DNA from: Hyphomicrobiales bacterium
GTDB lineage: Bacteria; Pseudomonadota; Alphaproteobacteria; Rhizobiales; Xanthobacteraceae
Direction: 5' to 3'
DNA: 41,074 nt
Assembly (NCBI GenBank): GCA_003140315.1
Contig: PLJS01000216.1
Span: forward strand, 1 to 41,074
The notes beneath the pieces are model-generated. The model did no database searches, was not told where the DNA came from, and saw nothing but the letters and a program-made list of their open reading frames with translations. A program made the translations under genes and the position numbers. The first letter of the stretch is position 1. Each line of letters opens with the position of its first letter. This document shows, piece by piece, positions 34,693 through 41,074 of this stretch.

Positions 34693-36882
34693 ATGCGTAT
34701 AGCGCTCGCGACAGCCACGACCTTTGTGTCTGCCGTCCTGTTCGCCCCTCTCGTCAGTCCAGGCCATGCGGCTGACCTCGCCTGGGAGGTTCAGAGCCCA
34801 TTCCGCTTCTTCAAGAAGCCGGTGGCGTTCGCCCAGCAGGAAAAGGCGTTCGAGCAGGCGCGCGGCAAGACCGACACCGCGTTGCCGGCCAACATCGTCT
34901 GGCGCACCGAACGGGCCTTGAACGATCCCGATTGTGCCGACAAGTCGAGCCCGGCGCGTTGTGCGGCGACGGCGCGCAAAGGCTACGAGCGTTCCCGCCT
35001 CGGCTGGGCCGCGCAGACGCTGGACCAGGTCTGTTACGAGCGCAATTCGCGGCCGTTCCGCTATCCGGTGACCTGCGAGCGCCAATATTCCTGGGGCAGC
35101 GCGAAGGAAGACTACATCCTGCCCGACGCGCATACGGTTGACGTGTCCTTGTCGCCCGAGCGGCTCGCGGATGCGGGCACGGCTGAGTGCACCTGGAGCT
35201 GGCAGCCGCGCGTGGGCGCCGCGAAAGGCGAGACGCGCAAACAGCCGTGCAAGGACAAGTTCGTCATCAAGCGCGTTCCCTATTCGCACGACGCGAAGCT
35301 CTCCGGCGTCTCCGTTAAGGTGACGCTGCCGGACGGCAGTGAGTTGTCCGAGCCGAATGTGGTCGTGGAGGACGTGCTCGTCGTCGCGATGGGCGACTCG
35401 TTCATGTCGGGCGAGAGCAACCCTGACCATCCGGTGACGTTCAGCGCCATCCGCGAGATGATCTACGACCCGGTGATGGCGAATGCGCGCGAGGATCAGA
35501 CCGCGTCGCGCGAGCCGCCGCCGGCCGAGGCGAATACGTTTGGTCTTGCCTCCACCGACGATCAGTTCGATCCCAAGAGCTTGCCGCGCCGCAAGCTGGA
35601 GGACGAGGAGAAGGGCCTGATCTATCGCGCGTCCTCGCGCGAATTCCTCGCCGCGTTCGAGAAGCGCGGCGCGCAATGGCTCTCGGCCGACTGTCATCGC
35701 TCGCAATATGGCTACCCGTTCCGCGTCGGGTTGGAGATGACGCTGGAGGACCGCCATCGCGCCGTGACCATGGTCAGTCTCGCGTGCTCGGGCGCCGAGG
35801 TGGCCAACCTGTTCATCGAATACGATGCGCGCGAGCGCACCAGCGAGCCGGGCGGCGCAAAGGTGCAGCCGCAACTCGACCAGCTTGCCGACCTGATCTG
35901 CCGCGGCGGCGCCAAGGGCCGCACGCTCGGCGCGACCTATAACCTGCCGATGTACAAGGCCGGCAGCACCGCGATCTCGATGCAAAGTGTATCCAAGCAA
36001 TGGTGCGCGCCCGAGAACCGTAAGCGGCCGATCGATCTCGTGCTCTTGTCGATCGGCGGCAACGACGTCGGCTTCGGCGCGCTCGCCATGTATGCGACGA
36101 CAGAGAGCGCGCGCGATCTGGCCCCGATCGCGAGCCTGATCGGCGGCGAGATCCGCTTCGCGCCCGACGTGTCGCGCGCCTATCTCGGCGTGCTCGACAA
36201 GCGCATCAAGGCGGTGCGCGACGCGCTCGTCGACGGCTTCGGCGTCGACCCGGCGCGCGTCCTGCAGAACGCCTACGAGCCGATCCAGTACGACGAGGTC
36301 GGCAGCTATTGCGGCGCCTTGCCGACGATCGGCATGGACGTGGTGCCGACGCTGAAGATCGACAAGGCGCGACTGCAGCAGGTCTCCGACTTCTCCGGCG
36401 AGTTGCAGAAGCGGCTCGAATGCATGGCGTCGACCAAGAACCGGCGCGATTGTCCGGCGGGACTTGCGACCGGGGCCGGCACCGGCTTCCGCTTCATCAC
36501 CGAGCACATCGCGGACTTCAGCAAGCGCGGCATCTGCGCGCGCGACCCGACGCGCGTTCTCGCCGACCAGATTGCCATGAAGATGCCGCGCCGCTCGAAG
36601 GCCAATGACGACTTCGAGCCCTATTCGCCCGCGAACGCGCTGCCCTACGCGCACCGCTGGCGCCTGATCCACAATCCGAACGACGCGTTCCTCACCGCCA
36701 ATACGCATCGCGAAGGGATTTCGCCGTTCGACATCCTGCAGCCGGCCTATGCGGCGCTTTATTCAGGTGCATTCCACCCGACCGCCGAAGCGCACGCGAT
36801 CGTCGCCGACCACGTGATGCGGCACGTGCGCACGCTGCTCGACAAGGAGAAGAAGACCTTGGTCGAGGGGCGGTTGAACTGA
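34693..36882 (+). CDS. large secreted SGNH/GDSL-type hydrolase
   Basis: A 729-residue exported protein. MRIALATATTFVSAVLFAPLVSPGHAA is a signal peptide, with GGGAG ten bases upstream of the ATG. Residues about 30-225 form an N-terminal domain with several cysteines (DPDCAD, PARCAAT, VCYERN, VTCERQ, ECTWSW, QPCKDK). The SGNH blocks follow: VVAMGDSFMSGES (nucleophile Ser236), VSLACSGAE (Gly block), LLSIGGNDVGFG (Asn) and SGAFHPTAEAHAIV (His695/His701). It is presumably an esterase or lipase acting on an envelope or external substrate. I do not recognise the N-terminal domain. Its stop is three bases from the convergent lipoprotein gene. Confidence 0.82.
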   Translation: MRIALATATTFVSAVLFAPLVSPGHAADLAWEVQSPFRFFKKPVAFAQQEKAFEQARGKTDTALPANIVWRTERALNDPDCADKSSPARCAATARKGYERSRLGWAAQTLDQVCYERNSRPFRYPVTCERQYSWGSAKEDYILPDAHTVDVSLSPERLADAGTAECTWSWQPRVGAAKGETRKQPCKDKFVIKRVPYSHDAKLSGVSVKVTLPDGSELSEPNVVVEDVLVVAMGDSFMSGESNPDHPVTFSAIREMIYDPVMANAREDQTASREPPPAEANTFGLASTDDQFDPKSLPRRKLEDEEKGLIYRASSREFLAAFEKRGAQWLSADCHRSQYGYPFRVGLEMTLEDRHRAVTMVSLACSGAEVANLFIEYDARERTSEPGGAKVQPQLDQLADLICRGGAKGRTLGATYNLPMYKAGSTAISMQSVSKQWCAPENRKRPIDLVLLSIGGNDVGFGALAMYATTESARDLAPIASLIGGEIRFAPDVSRAYLGVLDKRIKAVRDALVDGFGVDPARVLQNAYEPIQYDEVGSYCGALPTIGMDVVPTLKIDKARLQQVSDFSGELQKRLECMASTKNRRDCPAGLATGAGTGFRFITEHIADFSKRGICARDPTRVLADQIAMKMPRRSKANDDFEPYSPANALPYAHRWRLIHNPNDAFLTANTHREGISPFDILQPAYAALYSGAFHPTAEAHAIVADHVMRHVRTLLDKEKKTLVEGRLN

Positions 36883-36885
36883 GCG

Positions 36886-37398
36886 TTACTTGATCTTGAC
36901 CATCTTCGAGATCGGGTCACCCTTCGCAAGGCCCGCGAAAAAGGCGGCGGGATCCGCGACCTTGTCGATGCGGCATTCGAAACGGCCGCGGATTTCGACA
37001 CCGAGCGCGACCATCTTGGCTTGGTCCTGTCTGTCGCACTCGGCCGGCACGATCAGCGCCTCGTCGCCGTTGACGCGCAGCATCGCATAGCCGTAACCGG
37101 CATCGCTCTCGAGCTTGATCTGCGCCACATGCAGCCCGTCCGCGATCGGATGGAACGACACCGGGTTCGACGCGCCCTTGTCGTTGACGAAGTCGTAGGC
37201 GCCGTCGCCGCGCGGGCGCACCGTGACTTCGCCCGCCGGCTTGTCCTTTCCGTCGACACGCTCGAACGTCTCATAGCGGCCGCCCGCGCCGAGCGCCGGC
37301 ACCGCGCTCGATAGCGGAAACGCCGGCTGCTGCGAGCCAAAGCACCCGGCGAGCAGGAAGCTCATCGCGAGGGCGACGACGGTTGTCAGGCGTTGCAT
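36886..37398 (-). CDS. putative lipoprotein, paralogue of the adjacent lipoprotein
   Basis: A 170-residue protein starting MQRLTTVVALAMSFLLAGC, a lipoprotein signal peptide with lipobox LLAGC; AGGAGC lies before the ATG. The mature part contains GGRYETFER, FHPIADGLHVAQ, YGYAMLRVNGDEALIVPAEC and FECRIDKVADPAAFF. It has the same order of motifs as the next gene (EVYERD, FHPLGSERFLVQ, YAYGVLEVRNGEGLVTGLNC, FCELDAAPDSLALL), so the two arose by tandem duplication. The function is unknown; two conserved cysteines may form a disulfide. Confidence 0.78.
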   Translation of the reverse strand: MQRLTTVVALAMSFLLAGCFGSQQPAFPLSSAVPALGAGGRYETFERVDGKDKPAGEVTVRPRGDGAYDFVNDKGASNPVSFHPIADGLHVAQIKLESDAGYGYAMLRVNGDEALIVPAECDRQDQAKMVALGVEIRGRFECRIDKVADPAAFFAGLAKGDPISKMVKIK

Positions 37399-37516
37399 GA
37401 AAAAGCTCCTGATTCGCAATTCGCGGCGGCGAACAATGTGAAACGATAGCGGTCAAAAATGGCAAGAGTGGAGAATCGATGGATCAAAATGCCGCGCCAA
37501 GAGCAAGCGCGATCAC

Positions 37517-38053
37517 CTACTTGGCGACGGGAACGTAGCGCACCTGCGGGCCGGCCGGACTCGCAGCGAGCTTGCGCAGCAACGCAAGCGAATCGGGTGC
37601 GGCATCAAGTTCGCAGAAATCGTCTTTGATCGTTCCGCCGTCGCGGCGAAACGCCGCTTGATCGAGTGACTTGCAGTTCAGGCCGGTGACCAGGCCCTCG
37701 CCATTGCGTACCTCGAGCACGCCATAAGCATAAGGCTCGCCATATTTGAATTGCGCCTGCACCAGGAAGCGTTCGGAGCCGAGCGGATGGAACGTATAGG
37801 TGGCGTCATCCTTCGGCTTGCCGGTCTGGTCCAACTCCCGGACCACAAGGGAGCGGTCGGCCGTGAAGGTCGAGCGGGCGGCATTTTTATTCCAGGGCGC
37901 GCGCGCGTCGTCGCGCTCGTAAACTTCGAAGACGGTCCCCGGCAGGAACGGCAGCACCCTGCTGTCGGCGCTCAGCAATGGAGCCTTGGAGGTCATGCAG
38001 CCGGCGAGGACGAGGCCCAGCAACAGGACCAGGCAGCGCAAGAATGACGGCAA
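37517..38053 (-). CDS. putative lipoprotein, paralogue of 36886-37398 (TTG start)
   Basis: A 178-residue protein. The best start is TTG at 38053, giving MPSFLRCLVLLLGLVLAGCM, a lipoprotein signal with lipobox VLAGC. GGGAGG lies six bases upstream. ATG and GTG starts further up would put a long, non-conserved antisense-like stretch before the signal peptide. The mature part parallels the neighbouring lipoprotein motif by motif. A 118-base gap separates the two genes and contains the ribosome site of the downstream one, so each may have its own promoter. The function is not known. Confidence 0.72.
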   Translation of the reverse strand: MPSFLRCLVLLLGLVLAGCMTSKAPLLSADSRVLPFLPGTVFEVYERDDARAPWNKNAARSTFTADRSLVVRELDQTGKPKDDATYTFHPLGSERFLVQAQFKYGEPYAYGVLEVRNGEGLVTGLNCKSLDQAAFRRDGGTIKDDFCELDAAPDSLALLRKLAASPAGPQVRYVPVAK

Positions 38054-38139
38054 GACGTGCCTCCCGGATCGTTCCGAGACGCTATGCAGGCAATTGCAAC
38101 GTAACAATGGCGGTTGCTCTGGCTTTTTCGGCCGGCGTC

Positions 38140-38949
38140 TTAGTCGTCCTTGGCCACGTCGGCGTCGGGACGCGTGCCGCCGAACAAAGCCGCGCCTTCG
38201 GCCGAGAGATGATCCTTGAAGGCGCTCCACGGCACGAAGGCACTCAACGGGCCCTCTGCGTAGGGCCCGACCATATAGGGCGAGAAATGGAAGGTGAGGC
38301 CGGAGCTCTTGTTCGGCTCGCTCGACGGCGCGAGCGTCACCGGGCCGAGCTTCAACAGGTTCGGCGTGATGTCCTTCAGCCACTCGTTGTTTTCCGGGGT
38401 GCCTTCGATCGTCTCCAGCTTCCGCCGCTTCTTTTCATCAAATACGGCGACACGCACGAGCTTCGCCATCGCCGTCATGGTCGGCCCCTTGTCGGCGGTC
38501 TCCTTGAAGAAGGGGCGGATGCTGATGCGTTTTTTCGCGTCGCGGTCCCACAGGATCGTGTCGATCAACTGACCCGGATGGGCGCCGCCTTCGAAGGTTT
38601 CGTCGCTGCGCACGATGCTAACATACCGCCCAATCGACGAGCGCTGGGTGTAGCTGCGCGAGAAGTTGTATTTTCCGCCGTTCTTGAACGTGAAGTCGTC
38701 GGTGCGGGCCGTTTTGTCGGCCTCCGCGCGCCACGTCGCGAACTGCCGCTGCCCTTCGGCCAGCAGGTTGTCATACAGGCCAGGCGTGGCCTTAAGCGCC
38801 GGGTCGATCGTGACGGCGATCGTGGCAATCTTTGTATTGCTGGAAAGGACGGGCTTTGGCTCCGGCGCCGCCGCGGCGGCCATGAGCATAACGCACGACA
38901 TGAGCGCGACGCCAAGGCGCATCGCGAGATGGGGCAGGTAGGTTGGCAT
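38140..38949 (-). CDS. exported DUF3298/RsiV-like domain protein
   Basis: A 269-residue protein with an N-terminal signal peptide (MRLGVALMSCVMLMAAAAAPEP). The DUF4163/DUF3298 pattern follows: YVSIVRSDETFEGGAHPGQLIDTILWD (the conserved Y-x-GGAHP motif), KKRISIRPFF and a C-terminal GLTFHFSPYMVGPYAEGPLSAFVPWSAFKDHL (FxF.PY..GPYAEG..V). This fold occurs in RsiV, an anti-sigma factor that binds lysozyme, and in PdaC. Here it is free-standing and periplasmic. The first ATG is annotated; Met10 is an alternative start. The lipoprotein pair lies downstream on the same strand. Confidence 0.82.
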   Translation of the reverse strand: MPTYLPHLAMRLGVALMSCVMLMAAAAAPEPKPVLSSNTKIATIAVTIDPALKATPGLYDNLLAEGQRQFATWRAEADKTARTDDFTFKNGGKYNFSRSYTQRSSIGRYVSIVRSDETFEGGAHPGQLIDTILWDRDAKKRISIRPFFKETADKGPTMTAMAKLVRVAVFDEKKRRKLETIEGTPENNEWLKDITPNLLKLGPVTLAPSSEPNKSSGLTFHFSPYMVGPYAEGPLSAFVPWSAFKDHLSAEGAALFGGTRPDADVAKDD

Positions 38950-39028
38950 GGGAAAGGGGACCTTTGGATCGGAGTAGGGCGGGTCGTATCGACCAGAGCT
39001 TTATGATAGAATTGTGGAACTTAAGATA

Positions 39029-39628
39029 ATGGGCATCGCCATGAATGTCGCATGGACAAGGGCCGCCGAAGGATTGCAGCGCCGGGCGTTCACAGTGGAG
39101 GACGTGCGGCGGATGATCGATGCTGGCGTCATTGCCGAAGACGAGCGCATCGAACTGATCGAGGGCGAACTCGTCATGATGGCGGCGAAAAGTTATGCGC
39201 ACGAATTCGTGCGGCAGGCGCTAGCTGAACTGCTTTCGGATGCGAGGCCAAAAGGCTTCCGAGTCGTCTCTGAGCCGACGTTGCAGTTTGCCGACAACAC
39301 CATTTTGGAACCCGACATCGCTGTGTTTCCGCGAGAGTCTTTCACCAAGTCGAAGACAGGCTTCGTGCACTTGTCTGAAGGGTCGGTGTTGCTCGTCGTG
39401 GAAATCGCAGTGACCAGCCGTCGGAGCGACAAGACGCGAAAAGCCGCTCTCTATGCGCGCCACAATGTGCGTGAACTTTGGGTCGTTGACGCGAACGAGC
39501 GTATTGCGTGGGTCCACACCGGACCAACGGCAGACGGTTGGTCATCAATTGTTGAAATCGGTCCCAACGATGCTCTGACGACACCCGCTGCGCCCGGTCT
39601 CACCATCAAACTTGGCGAGCTCGAATGA
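39029..39628 (+). CDS. Uma2 family (DUF820) endonuclease-like protein
   Basis: A protein of about 199 residues with a PD-(D/E)xK nuclease fold: FTVEDVRRMIDAGVIAEDERIELIEGELVMMA, then LEPDIAVFPRES and VLLVVEIAVTSRRSDKTRKAALYARHNVRELWVVD. The last holds the E-x-A-x-(S)-x-x-x-D..K pattern of Uma2 proteins. Starts at 39014 (GTG), 39029 and 39041 (ATG) are all possible; none has a strong ribosome site. Base composition is more A+T-rich than its neighbours, and the family is often mobile, so recent acquisition is likely. Its stop abuts the convergent mutase stop with no gap. Uma2 function is largely unknown. Confidence 0.85.
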   Translation: MGIAMNVAWTRAAEGLQRRAFTVEDVRRMIDAGVIAEDERIELIEGELVMMAAKSYAHEFVRQALAELLSDARPKGFRVVSEPTLQFADNTILEPDIAVFPRESFTKSKTGFVHLSEGSVLLVVEIAVTSRRSDKTRKAALYARHNVRELWVVDANERIAWVHTGPTADGWSSIVEIGPNDALTTPAAPGLTIKLGELE

Positions 39629-41074
39629 CTATTCCGCGGCGGCCCGCTCATATCCCAAGCGCCGGTTGAGCGACTTGACCAGCTCCTCGGCCGCCTCGGC
39701 AATCACGGTGCCGGGGGGGAAGATCGCCTCGGCACCGGCCTTCTTCAACGCATCGTAGTCCTGTGGCGGAACGACGCCCCCGACCACGATCATGATGTCG
39801 CCGCGGCCCTGGGCTTCGAGCTCGGCCTTCACCTCCGGGACGAGCGTCAGGTGCCCGGCGGCCAACGAAGAGACGCCGATCACGTGCACGTCGTTCTCGA
39901 CCGCCTGGCGTGCCGCCTCCGCGGGAGTAGCGAACAGCGGGCCGATGTCCACATCGAAGCCGAGATCCGCGAAGGCTGACGCGATCACCTTCTGCCCGCG
40001 GTCGTGGCCGTCCTGTCCGATCTTGGCGACGAGGATGCGCGGCCGGCGGCCTTCATCGTGCTCGAACTGTGTGACGAGCTTCTGCACGCTTGCTACGGCA
40101 TCCGTCATGCCGACCTCCCGCTTGTAGACGCCTGACAGCGCCTTGATCTCGGCGCGGTGGCGTCCGTACACCGTCTCCAGCGCCATCGAGATTTCGCCGA
40201 CGGTCGCCTTGGCGCGCGCCGCATCGACCGCGAGCGCCAGCAGGTTGCCGTTGCCGCGATCGGCGGCGCGGGTCAGCGCTGCGAGCGCTTCTTCCACCGC
40301 CGTCGGATCGCGCTCGGCTTTGAGCCGCGCGAGCTTGTCGAGCTGCAGCGTCCGCACCGCCGAGTTGTCGACCTTCAGCACATTGATCGGCTTCTCGTCG
40401 GTCGGCTTGTATTTATTCACGCCGATGACCGACTGCGCCTTGGAGTCGATGCGCGCCTGCGCCTTGGCGGCGGCTTCCTCGATGCGCAGCTTCGGGATGC
40501 CCGCCTCGATTGCCTTCGCCATGCCGCCGAGCTCTTCGACCTCCTGGATGTGACCCCAGGCTTTGCGGGCGAGATCGGCGGTCAGACGCTCGACGTAGAA
40601 CGAGCCGCCCCACGGGTCCGCGATGCGCGTCGTGCCGCTTTCCTGCTGCAGGAAGAGCTGCGTGTTGCGGGCGATGCGGGCTGAAAAGTCCGAAGGCAGC
40701 GCCAGCGCCTCGTCGAGCGCGTTGGTGTGCAGCGACTGGGTGTGGCCCTGCGTCGCCGCCATCGCCTCGATCGCGGTGCGCACCACATTATTGTAGACGT
40801 CCTGCGCCGTCAGCGACCACCCGGAGGTCTGCGAATGCGTGCGCAGCGAGAGCGAGCGCGCATCCTTCGCACCTTCCTGCTTCATCAGCTTCGCCCAGAT
40901 CAGGCGTGCGGCGCGAAGCTTCGCGACCTCCATGAAGAAGTTCATGCCGATCGCCCAGAAGAAGGAGAGCCGCGGCGCGAAGCGATCGATGCCGAGGCCG
41001 GCCTTCTGGCCCGCGCGTACATATTCGACGCCGTCGGCGAGCGTATAGGCGAGCTCGAGGTCCTGCGTCGCGCC
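39629..41074 (-). CDS. scpA: methylmalonyl-CoA mutase, C-terminal portion (5' truncated by window edge)
   Basis: The frame is open through the right edge of the window, so the N-terminal part is missing; about 481 residues are visible. The substrate-barrel part shows [85 protein letters not shown] and [10 protein letters not shown]. The C-terminal cobalamin domain has [25 protein letters not shown] (the DxHxxG histidine that ligates cobalt), GVSSLAAGH and [10 protein letters not shown]. It interconverts methylmalonyl-CoA and succinyl-CoA in propionate metabolism. It is the expected client of MeaB encoded at 33429-34418. The internal ATG at 40945 is not the start. Confidence 0.95.
   Translation of the reverse strand, partial: GATQDLELAYTLADGVEYVRAGQKAGLGIDRFAPRLSFFWAIGMNFFMEVAKLRAARLIWAKLMKQEGAKDARSLSLRTHSQTSGWSLTAQDVYNNVVRTAIEAMAATQGHTQSLHTNALDEALALPSDFSARIARNTQLFLQQESGTTRIADPWGGSFYVERLTADLARKAWGHIQEVEELGGMAKAIEAGIPKLRIEEAAAKAQARIDSKAQSVIGVNKYKPTDEKPINVLKVDNSAVRTLQLDKLARLKAERDPTAVEEALAALTRAADRGNGNLLALAVDAARAKATVGEISMALETVYGRHRAEIKALSGVYKREVGMTDAVASVQKLVTQFEHDEGRRPRILVAKIGQDGHDRGQKVIASAFADLGFDVDIGPLFATPAEAARQAVENDVHVIGVSSLAAGHLTLVPEVKAELEAQGRGDIMIVVGGVVPPQDYDALKKAGAEAIFPPGTVIAEAAEELVKSLNRRLGYERAAAE

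Overview
The window is high-GC, densely coded DNA from an alphaproteobacterium, most likely Hyphomicrobiales (Xanthobacteraceae/Bradyrhizobium-like). The evidence is codon use, many mosaic palindromic repeats of types common in that order, a TAT-exported repeat protein, and methylmalonyl-CoA mutase and MeaB genes. Taxonomy is inferred, not computed. I found no rRNA, tRNA, CRISPR array or phage, and no gene-free stretch longer than about 300 bases. Layout: 1-3656 holds the 3' part of an M20 carboxypeptidase, a small secreted protein, an old-yellow-enzyme reductase and an N-carbamoyl-amino-acid-hydrolase-like amidase. 3705-7826 holds a DeoR-family regulator, a large FAD/GcvT-type N-methyl amine dehydrogenase and an EamA transporter. 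7965-9659 (minus) is a Na/Pi cotransporter with a clear Pho box, and 9856-10767 (minus) is an SMP-30 lactonase. 10911-23914 is the core of the window, an aminophosphonate catabolic cluster: phnW, phnA, phnY, a three-gene 2-aminoethylphosphonate (AEP) ABC transporter, a GIY-YIG nuclease, a PbfA-like lyase, a glutamine-synthetase-like ligase and an iron alcohol dehydrogenase. 23979-26457 (minus) is a DUF3750 - ArsS - glycosyltransferase set. 26533-30372 holds an asparaginase, a small membrane protein, a class III CoA-transferase and a Xre/RES toxin-antitoxin pair. 30429-34418 (minus) holds a TAT beta-helix protein, a C15 peptidase, a CDF transporter and meaB. 34693-39628 is an envelope/accessory island, and 39629-41074 (minus) is the 3' part of methylmalonyl-CoA mutase. 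How the core works together: PhnW transaminates AEP to phosphonoacetaldehyde, PhnY oxidises that to phosphonoacetate, and PhnA hydrolyses it to acetate and phosphate. The ABC transporter imports AEP, and PbfA would feed (R)-1-hydroxy-AEP in at the aldehyde. An identical 17-bp motif, TTTGTGATATTTTGTGG, lies directly upstream of both phnW and the distant FAD/GcvT gene, with a degenerate second copy before phnW. A DeoR-type regulator gene immediately precedes the FAD/GcvT gene. This suggests that the N-methyl amine dehydrogenase belongs to the phosphonate regulon, perhaps to demethylate N-methylated aminophosphonates. Pho-box-like sequences before the Na/Pi transporter and the AEP transporter suggest a second, phosphate-responsive layer on transport only. 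Nearly every gene junction in the core carries a palindromic repeat.
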